Shown here: positions 52,801-63,729 of the stretch, piece by piece
How positions within the stretch are numbered: position 1 is the first letter of the stretch
How the letters are laid out: every line of letters starts with the position of its first letter
From: Actinokineospora sp. NBRC 105648
Lineage (GTDB): Bacteria > Actinomycetota > Actinomycetes > Mycobacteriales > Pseudonocardiaceae
NCBI RefSeq assembly: GCF_030269645.1
Contig: NZ_BSTR01000020.1
Location: forward strand, 67,741-131,740
DNA: 64,000 nucleotides
Direction of reading: 5' to 3'
The notes under the pieces: generated by a model
Told to the model about the DNA's origin: nothing
The model's database searches: none
The model's input: the letters and a program-made list of their open reading frames with translations, nothing else
Position numbers and translations under genes: made by a program

Positions 52801-55800
52801 GGTGCCGTCCGAGACGAGATCCGCCAGCGCCGCGATCGTGGGGTGGTCGAACACCGCACGGGGTGAGAGGTAGACGCCCAACTCGGCGCGAACCCGTGCG
52901 GTGAGGCGGATGCTGAGGATGGAATCACCACCGAGGGCGAAGAAGTCCGCGTGCACGCCCGGTGGTTCGACCCCCAGCAGGTCCGCCCAGATCCTCGTCA
53001 GCGTGCGCTGAGTCGGGGTGTGGGGCTCGATGTGGGGAGCAGGTTCGTTGTGCGGCAATGGAAGAGTGAGTGACGACACCGAGGTTTGTACACGCGGTAA
53101 TCGGTCGAGTGGCGACCAGGGGTCGGCGAGGCCATCGGTGAGCAGTGACACCAGGTGGTCCGCCATCCGCGCGACCGTGGCCTCGTCGAACAACGCCGGG
53201 TCGTAGGCCAGCCGCACCGCCAGATCCGCGCCCGTGGTGGTCACCACGACGTTCAGCGGCACGTTGGTGGTCTCGATCGAGTCGACCTCGGTCACCGTGA
53301 CGCCGTGGAACGCGCCTCGGTCGTACGGGTAGTTCTCGAAGACCACGATGCTGTCGAACACCGGTGACCCGGCGGGCAGATCGGTGAACGACCGCATCCG
53401 CGCGAGCGGCACGTGGTCGAAGGGCCGTGCCTCCACCTGGGCCTCTTGGAGCGAACGCAGCCAGGGGGCGAGTTCCCGCGCGGGGTCGACCGCCACCCGC
53501 ACCGGGATCGTGGTGACGAACATCCCGATCACCGACTCGACACCGGACAGGTCGGCGGGCCGCCCGGACACCGTCGCGCCGAAGCAGATGTCCGGGACAC
53601 CGCCGAACTGGGACAACAACACCGCCCACATGCCCTGGACCACCGTGTTGACCGTGAGCCGGTGCGCCCTGGCGAACTCGACGGGGACCGCCGACGGGAA
53701 CCGCACATCGAGCACGGCGTGCGCCCTGGTCCGGTGCCTGCCGTCGGGCAGCCGGTCGAACGGAAGCGGCGTGGGGGTGTGGAAGCCGGAGAGAACCGTG
53801 CGCCAGTGGTCCTCCGCAGGCACACTGTCCTGTTCGGACAGCCAGCGCAGGTAGTCGGCGAACGGCGGCCGCGCGGGGACCTCGACCCCGGCGTACCGGG
53901 CGAGCACGTCGGACAGGACCGAGACCACGCTCCACCCGTCGAGCAGCAGGTGGTGGAACGTCCACACCACCCGCGCGGTGTCGTCGTCGATCCGGCCCAG
54001 CGCGAGCCGCGTCAGGGGCGTGTCGGTCAACTCGACGTCCGCCGGGTCGTCGCTGTCGCGCACGACCGGCAGGGTGAGGTCGGAGCGCACCACCTGCAAC
54101 GGGCCGTCGGCCGTCCACACGAGGCACGTCCGCAGTTCCGGCGTGCGGTCGAAGGTCCGCAGCCAGGCCCGCTCCAGCGCGTCGAGGTCGGTGACCCCGC
54201 CGAGCTCCAGGTGGACGCGTTCGACGTAGATCCCGGATCCCGGGTCGGTCAGCGTGTGGAACACCATGCCGCCCTGCATGGGCGTCAGCGGATATCCGTC
54301 CCGGATCGCCCGGCCGTCGCCCACCAGCAGGTCCACGCCCGCCTGGTCGAGACCGGTCAACGGGAAGTCCGACGGCGTGGCGCCCCCGGCGCCGGGTTCG
54401 GCGCAGTGCTCGACGATCGCGCGCACGGCGTCGAGCACCTGGTCGGCGAGATCGGTGATCGTGCGTTCGTCGTGCCGGTTGGCCGAGTACGACCACGCGA
54501 ACTCAAGTTCACCGCCCGCCACCGTCGCGGTGATGTCGATCAGGTGGCCGCGGTCGCCCGCGGCGGCGCGGTCGAGGGTGATCGCCTCGGGCGGGCGGCG
54601 GAACAACCCACCGGTCGCGCCACCGAGTTGCCCCAGGTAGTTGAAGCAGACCGACGGCTCGGCGTCGAGTGGCGCCGCGCGCAAGTACCGCAGCACACCG
54701 TGGCCGAAGCCCCGATCCGGGATCGCGCGCAGCTGTTCCTTGACCGACTTGAGCACACCACCCCAACCCGGGCCGGGGATGTCCAGGACCACCGGGAAGG
54801 TCGTGGTGAACCAGCCGACCGTGCCGGAGAGGTCGATCTCGGGCAGATCACTCCGGGGCAGCACGTCCTCACGGCCGTGGCCCTCCAGGGTGATCGACAC
54901 CCGCGACCGGCCGGTCCACGCGGCCAGCACCACACCCAGCGCGCTGAGCAGGATGTCGTTGACCTGCGTGCGGTAGACGGCGGGCACGGCGTGCAGCAGC
55001 GCGGTGGTGGTGTCGGTGTCGAGCCGCACGGTGATCTCGCGCTCCGAGGCCACCGTGTTCTCACCGGTGAAGTCGGTGGGCACCTGGTCGCGCACTCGCG
55101 CGTCGACGTCGGTCCAGTAGTCCAGTTCGTGGTCGAAGGCACCCGTGCCCGCATGGTCGCGCAAGCGAATCGCCCAGTCCACATAGGACGTTGTCCGGGG
55201 TCCGAGGTCGATCGGTTCGCCGGACCGCGCCAGCCCGTAGGCCGACTCCAGATCGGCGAGCAGGATTCGCCAGGACACGCCGTCGACGACCAGGTGGTGG
55301 GCGGCCAGCACCAGTCGCTTGCCCACGATCCGCGCGCTGAACAGGGCGCCCGCGCCCAGGTCGTCCTCGGCGTCGAGGTGCTGGCGCCACTGGCCGTCCG
55401 CCCGCTCGAACCGCGTGCGCAGCGCGTCGTGGCGGGCCAGGACGGCCGCGATGGCGGTCGTGAGCGCGTCCTCGTCGACGTCGTCGGCCAGGTCGGCGGC
55501 CAGGCGCTGGTGGTAGTGCTCCGGCTTGGCCGTGACGGTCTCGAAGAACCACCGCTGGATCGGTGTCGTCGGCGCCGGGCCGGTCGCGTGGGCGTGGTCG
55601 ACGGCTCGCTCGACGCTCACCAGCGGTGCCAGGCGGGCGATCGTCTGCCGGAGGAAGATGTCCTTGGACGTCAGCCGCAGGCCCGCGGCCCGCGCCCGGG
55701 ACACCACCTGGATGCACAGGATGGAGTCGCCGCCGAGGTCGAAGAAGTTGTCGTCGACACCGACCCGGCGCACCCCGAGCACCGCCGACCACACCCGGCA

Positions 55801-58800
55801 CAGCGTCCGCTCGACCGCGGTCCTCGGCGCCACCCGCGCCGGCTGGCCGGTGAGCACGTGGTCCGGGGCCTTCTCGGCCCACTGGGCGAGCCGCGGTCGC
55901 TCGATGTCGTCCGGGAGCGTGGACAGCGCGCGGTGCGGGTCGGTGGCGATCCCGTCCAGCAGCACCAGCAGGTGCCGGGCCAGCCGGGTGACCGTGTCGG
56001 CGGCGAAGAGATCCGTGTCGTACTCGACCACACCGGCCAACGCGCCGTCGCGCGGCTGGAACTCCCAGGTCAGGTCGAACATCGCGGTCCGCGCCGGGAG
56101 GTCGGCCTGCTCGGTGCGCAGGCCCGCCAGGCGTGGCGGTGCCGGTTCGTTCTGCAGCACCAGCATCACCGGGATGAGCGGCACCCGGCCCGCGTCCCGG
56201 TCCGGGCGGACCGCGTCCACCACCCGGTCGAAGGGCGCCGCGTCGTGGGCGAACGCGTCCAGGACCGTCACCCGAACCCGTTCCAGGAAGTCCACAAAGG
56301 ACAGGTCGGTGTCCACCCGGGAGCGGAGCACGACGGTGTTGACGAAGAACCCGAGCATCCGCTCCGACTCCGGCCGGTCGCGCCCGGACGTCACCGTGCC
56401 GAGCGCGATGTCCCGGGCGCCGGTGTGCTGGGCGAGCAGGACCTGGATCGACGCGGCGAGGGCCGTGAACAGCGTCGCACCGCACGCCCTGGCCAGTTCG
56501 GCGAGGTGCTCGGCCAGCGGCGCCGGGATCTCGAACCGGTGCACGGCGCCCGCGGCGGCCCGCACTGGCGGTCGGGGGTGGTCGGTGGGCAGCGGCACCG
56601 GGACCAGCCCGGTGAGCTGGCGCTCCCAGTAGCGGAGCTGCGGCGCCCAGTCCCCTCCCGCCTGCCACACCGCGAAGTCCGCGTACTGCAGGGGAAGCGG
56701 CGGGAGCTCGACGGACTCGCCGAGGACGTCCGCCGAGTACAGCGCGCCGAGTTCCTCGGCGATGAGGTCCATCGACCAGCCGTCGGTGATGATGTGGTGC
56801 TGGTTGAGCACCACCACGTGGTCCTCGTCGGCCGACACGGCCACGGACACCCGCAGCAACGGGCCGCGCCGCAGGTCGAACGGCCGCCGCAGGTCCTCGT
56901 GCAGGCCATCTTGGTCGACCAGCACGACGGGCACCGGGTAGGCCGCACCGATCACCTGCGCCGCGTCGGCGAACGTGGTGCGCAGTGGTTCGTGCCGGAC
57001 CACGAGCGCGTCCAGGGCCCGGCCCAGCGCGGCGAGGTCGAGCGGCCCCCGGACCCGGAAGGCCAGTGGGGTGTTGTACTCGGTGCCGCCCGGTTGGAAC
57101 TGGTCGAGGAACCACAGCCGCTTCTGCGCGGCCGACATCGGCAAGGCACGGTCGCGGGGAACGGCGGCGATGTCGGCCGCGGGCGCGGCGGGCCGCTCGG
57201 CGAGGTCGGCGACGGTCCGGTGGTCGAGCAGGTCGCGCACCGGCGCGGCGATCCCGTGCCGCCGCAGCTGGGCGGCCACCCGGATCGCCAGGATCGAATC
57301 GCCGCCGAGCGCCACGAAGTCGTCGTGCACCCCGACCTCGTCGACACCGAGCAGGTCACGCCAGACCCCGGCTACCAGCTCCTCGGTCGGATTCCTCGGC
57401 GCCACCGCGCGATGGCGGTTCGCCGGAATCGCGGACAGCGCTCGGCGGTCCACTTTCCCGTTGGGCGTCAGCGGCATCCGGTCGAGCACGACGTACCTGG
57501 CGGGTACCAGGTGGGCGGGCAGCCGATCGGCCAGGAACGCTCGCGAGTCCACCTCCCGCGGGGTCACCAGGTAGGCGACGAGGACCAGGTGGCCCTGCTC
57601 GTGTTCCTCGGCCAGCACAACGGCTTCGGTGATGTCGGGGTGTCGCAGCAGGGCCGCCTCGACCTCGCGCGGCTCGACCCGGAAACCTCGGATCTTCACC
57701 TGGTCGTCGGCCCGGCCGTGGAACTCGACCTGTCCGTCCGCCTGTTCGCGGACCAGGTCGCCCGTGCGGTACATGCGTGATCCGGGTGGACCGAACGGGT
57801 CTGCCACGAAACGTTCGGCGGTCAGACCGGGGCGGTGGTGGTACCCCCTCGCGAGCCCCGGGCCGGCCAGGTACAACTCACCAGGTGCCGGGCCCGCCGG
57901 TCGCAGCCCGGAGTCCAGCACGGCGATCCGGGTGCCTGCCACCGGCTTCCCGATCAACGGCCGCTCCCCCGGCCTGATCCGCCACGCCAGTGCGTCCACA
58001 GTGGATTCGGTCGGACCGTAGTGGTTGTGGCAGATGGCATCGGCGGCGGCCAGGGCCGCGGCCAAGTCGTCGTCGAGCGCCTCGCCGCCCACGGTGATCA
58101 CCGACGGGCGGTGCCCGGGGCGGTCGAGCAGTCCGGCGCGGACCAGCAGGCGCAGGTACGACGGCGTCTCGTCGAGCACGTCGATCCGCCGGTGGGCGAT
58201 GTGCGCCAGCATCGCCTCCAGGTCGTCGTGGGTGTCCCGGTCGACGACGTGCAGCTCGTGCCCGGCGAACATCCACAGCAGCGGCGCCCAAGCCGCGTCG
58301 AACGACAGCGAGGTGGTGTGCGCGACGCGGAGTCGCCGTCCATCCGCCGCGGGATCGAGGAACTGCGCCCGGTGGCTCAGGAAGAGGTTGGTGAGACTGC
58401 CGTGCGAGACGGCGACAGCCTTGGGCGGGCCTGAAGAGCCAGAGGTGTAGATGAGGTATGCCGCGTTCCCCGTTGTCGGACACGGGAGTGCGGTGGCGTC
58501 TGGATCGTTGTCGGGTAGGGAATCGTCGAGGAAGACGTGGTGCGCCGAGGACGGCAGTCGGTCGGTCAGGTCGCGCTGGGTGAGGACGATGGCGGCACCG
58601 GAGTCGGCGAGCAGGAAGGCCAGCCGCTCTGCCGGGTACACCGGGTCCACCGGCACCAGCACGGCACCGGAGCGCAGCACGGCCAGCAGGCCCACCACCA
58701 TCCCCAGTCCCCGCGCGGCGCACAGCGCGACCGGGACCTCAGGACCCGCGCCGCGCTCCACCAAGTGCCGAGCGAGCCGGTCCGCCCGTGCCGCCAGTTC

Positions 58801-58896
58801 GGCGAAGGTCGCGCGGTCGGCGCCGGCGACCACCGCGGTCACGTCCGGCGTCCGGTCGGCCTGCTCGCGGAACACCTCGCCCAGCGGCACGCTCAC
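49810..58896 (-). CDS. NRPS: A-PCP-C-PCP-E-C-PCP-C-A-PCP
   Basis: A 3,028-residue synthetase. A1 (1-490) with [13 protein letters not shown] and [12 protein letters not shown]1 Ser534; C1 (585-1010) HHIITDG at 700; PCP2 Ser1058 directly after C1 without an A domain; E (1110-1540) HHLVVDG near 1200, EGHGRE, NYLGQ; C2 (1555-1970), D-specific type by position, HHLLLDG near 1648; PCP3 Ser1992, again no A domain; C3 (2055-2470) HHIAADG near 2169; A2 (2490-2930) [14 protein letters not shown]4 Ser2976. Hand-read A2 code D-A-W-F-L-G-A-V-V-K is one residue from a known leucine code. A1 reads D-A-W-D-I-V-H-V-D-K, unassigned. GTG start overlaps the dehydrogenase stop. Two carriers need loading in trans or by a neighbour A domain. 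Confidence 0.94.
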   Translation of the reverse strand: MSVPLGEVFREQADRTPDVTAVVAGADRATFAELAARADRLARHLVERGAGPEVPVALCAARGLGMVVGLLAVLRSGAVLVPVDPVYPAERLAFLLADSGAAIVLTQRDLTDRLPSSAHHVFLDDSLPDNDPDATALPCPTTGNAAYLIYTSGSSGPPKAVAVSHGSLTNLFLSHRAQFLDPAADGRRLRVAHTTSLSFDAAWAPLLWMFAGHELHVVDRDTHDDLEAMLAHIAHRRIDVLDETPSYLRLLVRAGLLDRPGHRPSVITVGGEALDDDLAAALAAADAICHNHYGPTESTVDALAWRIRPGERPLIGKPVAGTRIAVLDSGLRPAGPAPGELYLAGPGLARGYHHRPGLTAERFVADPFGPPGSRMYRTGDLVREQADGQVEFHGRADDQVKIRGFRVEPREVEAALLRHPDITEAVVLAEEHEQGHLVLVAYLVTPREVDSRAFLADRLPAHLVPARYVVLDRMPLTPNGKVDRRALSAIPANRHRAVAPRNPTEELVAGVWRDLLGVDEVGVHDDFVALGGDSILAIRVAAQLRRHGIAAPVRDLLDHRTVADLAERPAAPAADIAAVPRDRALPMSAAQKRLWFLDQFQPGGTEYNTPLAFRVRGPLDLAALGRALDALVVRHEPLRTTFADAAQVIGAAYPVPVVLVDQDGLHEDLRRPFDLRRGPLLRVSVAVSADEDHVVVLNQHHIITDGWSMDLIAEELGALYSADVLGESVELPPLPLQYADFAVWQAGGDWAPQLRYWERQLTGLVPVPLPTDHPRPPVRAAAGAVHRFEIPAPLAEHLAELARACGATLFTALAASIQVLLAQHTGARDIALGTVTSGRDRPESERMLGFFVNTVVLRSRVDTDLSFVDFLERVRVTVLDAFAHDAAPFDRVVDAVRPDRDAGRVPLIPVMLVLQNEPAPPRLAGLRTEQADLPARTAMFDLTWEFQPRDGALAGVVEYDTDLFAADTVTRLARHLLVLLDGIATDPHRALSTLPDDIERPRLAQWAEKAPDHVLTGQPARVAPRTAVERTLCRVWSAVLGVRRVGVDDNFFDLGGDSILCIQVVSRARAAGLRLTSKDIFLRQTIARLAPLVSVERAVDHAHATGPAPTTPIQRWFFETVTAKPEHYHQRLAADLADDVDEDALTTAIAAVLARHDALRTRFERADGQWRQHLDAEDDLGAGALFSARIVGKRLVLAAHHLVVDGVSWRILLADLESAYGLARSGEPIDLGPRTTSYVDWAIRLRDHAGTGAFDHELDYWTDVDARVRDQVPTDFTGENTVASEREITVRLDTDTTTALLHAVPAVYRTQVNDILLSALGVVLAAWTGRSRVSITLEGHGREDVLPRSDLPEIDLSGTVGWFTTTFPVVLDIPGPGWGGVLKSVKEQLRAIPDRGFGHGVLRYLRAAPLDAEPSVCFNYLGQLGGATGGLFRRPPEAITLDRAAAGDRGHLIDITATVAGGELEFAWSYSANRHDERTITDLADQVLDAVRAIVEHCAEPGAGGATPSDFPLTGLDQAGVDLLVGDGRAIRDGYPLTPMQGGMVFHTLTDPGSGIYVERVHLELGGVTDLDALERAWLRTFDRTPELRTCLVWTADGPLQVVRSDLTLPVVRDSDDPADVELTDTPLTRLALGRIDDDTARVVWTFHHLLLDGWSVVSVLSDVLARYAGVEVPARPPFADYLRWLSEQDSVPAEDHWRTVLSGFHTPTPLPFDRLPDGRHRTRAHAVLDVRFPSAVPVEFARAHRLTVNTVVQGMWAVLLSQFGGVPDICFGATVSGRPADLSGVESVIGMFVTTIPVRVAVDPARELAPWLRSLQEAQVEARPFDHVPLARMRSFTDLPAGSPVFDSIVVFENYPYDRGAFHGVTVTEVDSIETTNVPLNVVVTTTGADLAVRLAYDPALFDEATVARMADHLVSLLTDGLADPWSPLDRLPRVQTSVSSLTLPLPHNEPAPHIEPHTPTQRTLTRIWADLLGVEPPGVHADFFALGGDSILSIRLTARVRAELGVYLSPRAVFDHPTIAALADLVSDGTQAGDLIPPVPRDGALRLSHGQQRLWFLHNLAPHSAEYNSSHTLRLVGELDVGVLAAALTAIAARHEVLRTTFADPGVPVIHPPAPIPLPVTDLTETDLDRRLAAEEARPFDLRRGPVFRASLFRVGSQDHVLHLALHHIAADGWSMGVLSRELVAHCTAAELPPLEVQYVDFAHWQHSIDVDADLAYWGAQLDGVAALELPADRPRPAVRTSAGAYERFGVPVALATRLRTLAAQRDTTLFTVLLAATKVVLARYSGQDDIAVGTVVAGRGRAELEHLIGFFVNTVVVRSRVDETLPFADLLARVRATVLAAFDHAGAPFEQVVAAVDAPRDTRRTPLVQVLVVLQNTVENLPALPGLRVAEVEAVNPAAQFDLTVEFREHAGGLAVDLCYSTDLFDPATITALGDHLLGLLDGIASTQDTPLRGLVPARRTTVVDLVERAARRHPDLPAVRADGRTVTYRELVANARELAARLIGTGVRRGDRVCVVLPPGERVVTSVLALAMIGAPYTTVEPDVPADRLKSIVEDSGAVAVLTADTTFPPSANRSWPRPGPGDPLCCVYTSGSTGRPKGVLITHGGVVDLVGWHGAAFGGAPGEATGQCAGLAFDASVWEIWSALCRGATLCVAVPELRHDPRALARWIIEEGLTQCFLPTVLAERVITAGSLTAATRLRHLLVGGERLTRLPAGPVPFTLVNAYGPVEATVVATAFDTTGWAAPTPPPIGRAVDHAQVHLLDRYLRPVPTGVTGELYIGGPAVALGYWGAPARTAGRFVADPFTTEPGGRLYRTGDLARRTADGLLDFRGRADRQVKVNGVRVELDEIEHVLAEHPAVVEAVVLNESGLPAYVTTSSPARLDELRDWLRGHFPETLVPRRITVLDTLPVTASGKVDRPALARQAGSAPAPEPVARPSRTETERAVERHWADLLERTGFDVREKFFDAGGSSMKLMDLRDRLERLCEREVPIVLLFEHPTIEAMARLVDQRRGAGGHVRRSYGL

Positions 58897-59741
58897 CGGG
58901 TGTTCCGGTACTCGTGGAACCCGTGGCCGCTCTTGCGCCCGAGCCTGCCGGACTCGACCAGCTCCACCAGCAGGTCGGACGGGGTGAACCGGGCGTCCCC
59001 GGTGTGCTCGGCCAGCACCCGCAGCGTGTCCACCACGTTGTCCAGGCCGATCAGGTCGGCGGTCCGCAGTGGCCCCATCGGGTGCCCGAGGCAGGACTCG
59101 AACAGCTCGTCCACCGCCGCCGCGTCGGCGGTGCCCGCCAGCACGACCCCGGCCGCCTCGTTGATGGCCAGCTGGAGCACCCGGTTGATCACGAACCCGG
59201 CGCCGTCGGCCACCACGACGCCGCGCTTGCCCATGCCCTCGAGCAGGGCCAGGGCGCGGTCCACGGTGTCCGCGCCGGTCAGGTCGCCGCGGACGACCTC
59301 GACGGTGTCCTTGAGCGGCGCGGGGTTCATGAAGTGCAGGCCCAGCACCAACTCGGGCCGCGCGGTGCACGCGGCGAGGCGGGCGATCGGGATGGCCGAG
59401 GTCGCCGAGGCGAGCACGGCGTCCGGCGGGCAGGTCCGGTCCAGGACGCGGAAGACGCCTTCCTTCAGCGGAACCCGCTCGGGCACGCACTCGATCACGA
59501 ACCCGGCCGCGCCGAGCGCGGCGGCGTCGGCCGCCCAGCGGACCCGGCCCACGACGTCGTCGCCGGGCGCCACCCGGCGCAGCAGCGTGGCCAGCCGCAC
59601 CTGGTCGGCCAGGTGCGCGCCCGCCCGTTCCCGCGCGCCCGCGTCCGGGTCGACGACCACCACGTCCCACCCGGCCTGCGCCAGGCACTGGGCGATGCCG
59701 GTCCCCATCGTCCCCGCGCCCAGGACTGCCACCGTGCTCAT
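58893..59741 (-). CDS. 3-hydroxyacyl-CoA dehydrogenase-like enzyme (FkbK type)
   Basis: A 282-residue NAD-dependent dehydrogenase. Rossmann motif [19 protein letters not shown] is at residues 6-24, then [26 protein letters not shown] and [14 protein letters not shown], where the His and Asn are catalytic. C-terminal [17 protein letters not shown] is also typical. In the methoxymalonyl/hydroxymalonyl-ACP cassette this enzyme oxidises glyceryl-ACP. ATG overlaps the FkbH stop. Confidence 0.92.
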   Translation of the reverse strand: MSTVAVLGAGTMGTGIAQCLAQAGWDVVVVDPDAGARERAGAHLADQVRLATLLRRVAPGDDVVGRVRWAADAAALGAAGFVIECVPERVPLKEGVFRVLDRTCPPDAVLASATSAIPIARLAACTARPELVLGLHFMNPAPLKDTVEVVRGDLTGADTVDRALALLEGMGKRGVVVADGAGFVINRVLQLAINEAAGVVLAGTADAAAVDELFESCLGHPMGPLRTADLIGLDNVVDTLRVLAEHTGDARFTPSDLLVELVESGRLGRKSGHGFHEYRNTR

Positions 59742-60763
59742 ACCGGATCCTCCGCCAGCACTGTGACGTGCCCCGGGCCCGGCGGCCGCGGTCTGCCCGG
59801 GTCGACCGCGAGGACGAGCCGTTCGGCGTCCTCGCGCACCACCTCGAAACCGCCGAACCGGAACGTCACGAGCATCGCCCGGTTGACGCCGGTGGGCACG
59901 AACTCGGCCACCGGCCGACGCCCGGCGCGCAGCGCGCGCTGCACGACGTGCTCCACCAACACCGAACCCACCCCGCGCGAGAGCACCCGGCAGGACATCA
60001 GCAGCAGCTTGAGCACGGCGTCCGTTGTGGACAGATCGGTGACCGCGATGCCGATCGTGCCGTAGTCGCCGAACCGGTCGGTCAGCCGGGCGACCAGGAC
60101 CTCGTGGTCCGGGGATTCGCACAGCGCCCGCAGCTCCGCCATGCCGAACGTCAGGCCGGTGGTGTTGAGCTGGTGGGTGCGCACGGTCAACTCGTGCGCG
60201 CGGGCGAGGTCGTCCTCGGTCGCCCGCCGGATCGTCATCACCAACTCCAGCGACGTGAGGAACTGCGCGCTCGAACCGGCGAACTCCTGCTCGGCTTGGA
60301 CCCGGAGCCGCGCGGCCCGGTAGAGCAGGCGCCGCTGCCGCGACTCGGCGGTGATGAACGGTGGCTGGAACTCGGGCCGGTCGGGCAGCGCCCCCGCCTC
60401 GCCCGCCGGGTAGCAGCGGACCATCGGCAGTTCGCCGGCGACCTCGGCGCGCTCCACCGGGTCGTCGTCGACGAAGGCCAGCGTCTCCACGCCGATGTCC
60501 AGGGTCTGGGCGATCCGCGCCACCGCGGCCGACTTCGCGCCCCAGCCGACCTCGACCACGGTGAAGAAGTCGATCAGCCCGTGCCGCCGGAGGTGGCCGG
60601 CGGCCTGCTCGGCGTCGCTGCGGCTCGCCACCGCGTGCAGGACACCGCGCTCGTCGAGCGCGCGCAGCGTCCGCACCGCAGCGGTGAACGGCACGGGCTC
60701 GTCGCCTTCGAGCAGGATGCCGTCCCACAGGGTGTTGTCCAGGTCCCAGACGAGGCATTTCAC
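59738..60763 (-). CDS. FkbH-like HAD-superfamily glyceryl-ACP synthase
   Basis: A 341-residue FkbH-type protein, which takes 1,3-bisphosphoglycerate, removes phosphate and loads glycerate on an ACP. The HAD motif [11 protein letters not shown] is at residues 6-16, with [12 protein letters not shown] as the acidic motif 4. The C-terminal 170 residues are a GNAT-like domain ([30 protein letters not shown]), usual in this family. I prefer the GTG at 60763, which overlaps the acyl-CoA dehydrogenase stop, over a GTG two codons upstream. Confidence 0.92.
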   Translation of the reverse strand: MKCLVWDLDNTLWDGILLEGDEPVPFTAAVRTLRALDERGVLHAVASRSDAEQAAGHLRRHGLIDFFTVVEVGWGAKSAAVARIAQTLDIGVETLAFVDDDPVERAEVAGELPMVRCYPAGEAGALPDRPEFQPPFITAESRQRRLLYRAARLRVQAEQEFAGSSAQFLTSLELVMTIRRATEDDLARAHELTVRTHQLNTTGLTFGMAELRALCESPDHEVLVARLTDRFGDYGTIGIAVTDLSTTDAVLKLLLMSCRVLSRGVGSVLVEHVVQRALRAGRRPVAEFVPTGVNRAMLVTFRFGGFEVVREDAERLVLAVDPGRPRPPGPGHVTVLAEDPV

Positions 60764-61863
60764 GTGCACGGGCGGTCTCCTTCCAGCAGGTGGCGGCGGA
60801 CAGCGTGTTCGCCGATCGCCACCTCGGCGACCTCGTCGGCACCCTCGATGATCTGCATGACCTTGGCGTCGCGGAAGAACCGGGCCACCGCGGCGCCGTC
60901 GGCGCAGCCCGCGGCGCCGAGGACCTGCACCGCCTGCGTGCTCACGTGCGCGGCCGCCCGAGCCGCGGCGTACTTGGCCGTGACGGTGCGCGGGATCGAG
61001 CCGCGGTCGTCAGCGGCTCGTTCGCACAGCGCGCGGGCCGACTCGGTCTCGACCAGCATCCGGCCGAGGGCCGCGCGGACCACCTGGTGCTCGACCAACC
61101 GGGTCGTGCCCTGCACCCGGGTCGCCGCGTGCCGGGCCGCCAGCGCCAGGCACTCCTCGGCGATCCCGACGCAACCCCAGGCGACCGTGAACCGGCCGTG
61201 GTCGAGGGCCGTCCCGACCACATGGGACAGTCCGAAACCCTTGGTGGCCAGAGCGTTCTCCGCCGGGATCCGGACCTGGTCGAAGGTCACGTCGGCCAGT
61301 CCGCCCGCCCGCAGGCCGAGTTGGCCGTGCACCGGCTCGACCCGCACACCCGCCCGGTCCGCCTCCACCAGCACGGCGCCCAGCCCGTCCGGATACCGGC
61401 CCAGCACCAGGAACACGTCGGCGAAGCGGCCGAAGGTGATCCAGAGCTTGCGGCCCGAGACCACGATCTCGCCGCCCTGCCTGGTGAACTCCGTCGCCAC
61501 CGCGGCCAACTCGGTGCCCGCGCCCTGTTCCGTGGCGGCGAACCCGGCCCGCAGCGCGCCACTGGCCAACGCGGGCAACCAGGCCGCGCGTTGCGCCTCG
61601 GTGCCCCACCGCAGCAGCGCGGCGCCCACCATGCCCTGCACCGTCACCAAACTGCGCAGCGAACTACAGGCGCCACCGAGCGCGGCGCACAACTCGCCCA
61701 GTTCGCGCGCGTCGCGGCCGAGGCCGCCGTACCGCGAGGGCACGTCGCTGCCCAGCAGGCCGAGCGCGGCCACGTCCCGGACGACGTCCGCGGGCAGCGC
61801 ACCGACCCGATCCCAGTCCCCCGCCTCGGCGCGGGCGCGCTCAAGCAGGCCGGCCAGCGCCAC
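60760..61863 (-). CDS. Acyl-CoA dehydrogenase-like enzyme (FkbI type)
   Basis: A 367-residue flavoprotein of the acyl-CoA dehydrogenase family. GLLGSDVPSRYGGLG and FAATEQGAGTELAAVATEF bind FAD and acyl chain; QIIEGADEVAEVAIG is the C-terminal region where the FAD adenosine and substrate-side residue lie. In the FkbI role it oxidises the ACP-bound aldehyde or hydroxyacyl to hydroxymalonyl-ACP. GTG at 61863, overlapping the ACP gene by 23 bases. Confidence 0.9.
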   Translation of the reverse strand: MALAGLLERARAEAGDWDRVGALPADVVRDVAALGLLGSDVPSRYGGLGRDARELGELCAALGGACSSLRSLVTVQGMVGAALLRWGTEAQRAAWLPALASGALRAGFAATEQGAGTELAAVATEFTRQGGEIVVSGRKLWITFGRFADVFLVLGRYPDGLGAVLVEADRAGVRVEPVHGQLGLRAGGLADVTFDQVRIPAENALATKGFGLSHVVGTALDHGRFTVAWGCVGIAEECLALAARHAATRVQGTTRLVEHQVVRAALGRMLVETESARALCERAADDRGSIPRTVTAKYAAARAAAHVSTQAVQVLGAAGCADGAAVARFFRDAKVMQIIEGADEVAEVAIGEHAVRRHLLEGDRPCT

Positions 61864-62137
61864 CGGACCCCCACTTCCCCCGGACGAAGGCGGCGATCCG
61901 CGCGATGGTGCGGAAGTTGTCCAGGTCGAGGTCCTCGACCTCGACCCGCACCTGGAAGACCCGTTCGACGTAGGCGACGATCTCCAGCGCCAGCAGCGAG
62001 TTCACCAGCCCGAGGGCGAAGTAGTCGTCGTCCGGCCCGAGCGCGGCACCCCCGGTGGCCGAGTCGAAGAACCGCCCGAGCCGCGCCTCGACGCTCTCAT
62101 CGGTCCCGTCGTCAACTACCCCCGCGCCCGCTGCCAC
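61841..62137 (-). CDS. Free-standing acyl carrier protein (FkbJ type)
   Basis: A 98-residue ACP. The phosphopantetheine site is Ser47 in ALGLVNSLLALEIV; the NSL in place of DSL is typical of FkbJ-type ACPs that carry glyceryl and hydroxymalonyl units. A four-helix ACP layout follows (VFQVRVEVEDLDLDNFRTI). GTG at 62137 lacks a strong ribosome-binding site. It is the first gene of the 20-kb operon. Confidence 0.92.
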   Translation of the reverse strand: MAAGAGVVDDGTDESVEARLGRFFDSATGGAALGPDDDYFALGLVNSLLALEIVAYVERVFQVRVEVEDLDLDNFRTIARIAAFVRGKWGSGGAGRPA

Positions 62138-62245
62138 CCGACCAGGGTCGCACCGGGGTAGCGGAAGGAGAATGTGTTTGACCCCTGAGTGAATGTGCCA
62201 GGTGACAGGCCCGCAATGGTCTGGACAATGGCGGATTCTCGCTAT
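62138..62245 (-). promoter_or_regulatory. Probable promoter region of the NRPS-PKS operon
   Basis: The first AT-richer stretch upstream of the operon, between the ACP start and the next minus-strand frame. I cannot define clear -35/-10 boxes. No regulator gene adjoins it. Confidence 0.35.
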
Positions 62246-62665
62246 TCAAACGACCGAACGACGACGAACCCCAAGCGCACACTTTCCGACATACGCGCCC
62301 AGGGGGAGACTCAGCCCACCATCACAGCAACCGCCCCGCGAGCGGGGCCAACCGCCGCAGCAGCGCGCTCGCCGTCGTCGTGGCGGGCCGGGCGGGGTGG
62401 CGGGGCTAGGTCGTGCGTGAGGGTCAGCCGGTCCACGCCGCGGCGGGTCAGCCTCGGGGGTGCCGCAGGCCGTGCCGCTCGGGGTTGCAGCTGGCCCGGT
62501 GACCTGCACGCACTCGGTCAGTCTGCGTACCAGGGCCCGGTACCGGGCGGGCATCGCGTCCGGGCGCAGCGCGACCTCCTCGAGCAACGCGGCGACCACG
62601 ATCAGGGTGTCGGGCCCGAACTCCTGCAGGTAGCGGACCGCGCCCTGTCTCCAGCGCTCGTGCAC
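62246..62665 (-). CDS. Small hypothetical protein, doubtful C-terminus
   Basis: A frame of 139 residues. The first 55 look coding-like (VHERWRQGAVRYLQEFGPD, LIVVAALLEEVALRPDAMPA, RYRALVRRLTECVQVTG). The rest is Pro/Arg-rich and probably out of the true frame. I read it as the start of a broken gene or a small protein. Confidence 0.35.
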   Translation of the reverse strand: MHERWRQGAVRYLQEFGPDTLIVVAALLEEVALRPDAMPARYRALVRRLTECVQVTGPAATPSGTACGTPEADPPRRGPADPHARPSPATPPGPPRRRRARCCGGWPRSRGGCCDGGLSLPLGAYVGKCALGVRRRSVV

Positions 62666-62674
62666 ACGGCGTGC

Positions 62675-63040
62675 TCAGGACGGCCCAGTCCCGGCCCTTC
62701 CGGCTTTCAGCTGGAAGATCAAGAGGAGGAAGAAGGCGACCAGGAAGGCGAGGTCACCCAAGCCTCCCCACGAGGAAACGCCCACCAGGGACGACAATCC
62801 GCGCGCGGTGACCAGAACCAGAGCCGCCACGGCCAAGGTGAGTTGCCTGCCCTGGGGAACGGGCTGGTCCAAGACCTTGGCGCGGCGGATCACCAGGACC
62901 ACCACCATCAGAAGACCGATACCGAGACCCACGTACCGCAGCCACCACCGCCCGGTCATCCGCTCGAGGCCACCACCGATCGCCCCACCAGCTCCCACCG
63001 CGGCCACGCAGGTCAGCACGAAGAGCCCAGGCTTGTTCAC
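62675..63040 (-). CDS. Small four-helix membrane protein
   Basis: A 121-residue membrane protein of unknown function, with about four hydrophobic helices (FVLTCVAAVGAGGAIGGG, YVGLGIGLLMVVVLVI, LTLAVAALVLVTARGL, DLAFLVAFFLLLIF). GTG at 63040 overlaps the stop of the preceding small gene (GTGA) with GGGGTGG upstream. The two form a pair. Confidence 0.7.
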   Translation of the reverse strand: MNKPGLFVLTCVAAVGAGGAIGGGLERMTGRWWLRYVGLGIGLLMVVVLVIRRAKVLDQPVPQGRQLTLAVAALVLVTARGLSSLVGVSSWGGLGDLAFLVAFFLLLIFQLKAGRAGTGPS

Positions 63041-63291
63041 AGGCCACCCCCTCTTGGTGTAGCGCGCTTGTCCGCTTCTTCCCGGCGCCGCTCTCGGCGG
63101 ATCTCCGACCAGAGACCCACGAACACCAACACCAGCAGCAGCGAGATCATGCTGATCGAGAGAGCCTTCACCCACAGCTCACGACCGAGCCAGTCGCGCA
63201 GCTCGCCGTTCAGCCCGGCCAAGAGCAGCCTCGAACCCAACCACACCACGGCCGCGCTGACCCACAGCCACCAACGCCTCTTCAGCTTCAT
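63037..63291 (-). CDS. Small two-helix membrane protein
   Basis: An 84-residue protein: a basic start (MKLKRRWW), one helix (WLWVSAAVVWLGSRLLLAGL), a second helix (ALSISMISLLLVLVFVGLW) and a basic tail (RRERRREEADKR). ATG at 63291 has GGGGGAGG four bases upstream. Coupled to the next gene. Function unknown. Confidence 0.7.
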   Translation of the reverse strand: MKLKRRWWLWVSAAVVWLGSRLLLAGLNGELRDWLGRELWVKALSISMISLLLVLVFVGLWSEIRRERRREEADKRATPRGGGL

Positions 63292-63622
63292 CCGGCCTCC
63301 CCCAGGAGTCACCCGGGGGGTGCCCGGACCAAGATCACGTCAAACGGCGGAACCGGTTGACCTCGGTCGTCACCAAGCCAGCGGGCAGCCTTGTTGACAT
63401 AGCGCGGTGAACGCGACGCGCACCAACTTCGGTTGGGCAGGACGCCTGGAGCGCGGCGGGCGACCAGTGGCCACATCAGCGTCAGCGGGTCTCCGACCAC
63501 TATCGCGGTTCCGCGCGCTCCCGCAGCGATCGGTCGTCGGAGGGGCCATGAGGGTGTTTAGGTGTGATGGTGGGACGCGGGTCCGCTTCGACTGTGGGTT
63601 CCACGCCCGCTTAGACCGTGTC
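63292..63622. other. Gene-free interval
   Basis: No credible gene, hairpin or RNA seen between the small membrane pair and the insertion-sequence fragments. Confidence 0.4.
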
Positions 63623-63729
63623 TTATTTGGTGAGTTTGTTCCAGCAGGTGAGGGCGGCGGCGAGGGTGACGAAGGCGAGGTAGTGGGTGGTTTTGGTCTC
63701 GTGGCGGATGGTGAGTCCGCGGCGTCGGG
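63623..63729 (-). pseudogene. IS5-family transposase 3' fragment
   Basis: The minus frame ending at a TAA at 63623-63625 reads RRRGLTIRHETKTTHYLAF and VTLAAALTCWNKLTK, the typical C-terminus of IS5-type transposases. It is cut at 63729/63730, where the ISAs1 end starts. Confidence 0.8.

Noticed and set aside
53413..57780. A 1,455-codon plus-strand open frame opposite the large NRPS
   Set aside because: Same reason: composition-driven antisense frame with no recognisable domain.
42017..62137. Siderophore cluster hypothesis
   Set aside because: No hydroxamate, catechol or oxazoline enzymes, no MbtH protein, iron-box or siderophore transporter is seen.
59738..62137. Tetronate biosynthesis (FkbH, ACP and KASIII together)
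   Set aside because: Tetronate sets use FkbH, ACP and KASIII-like genes but not the 3-hydroxyacyl-CoA and acyl-CoA dehydrogenase pair seen here, and the line is mainly peptide. Hydroxymalonyl-ACP fits better.
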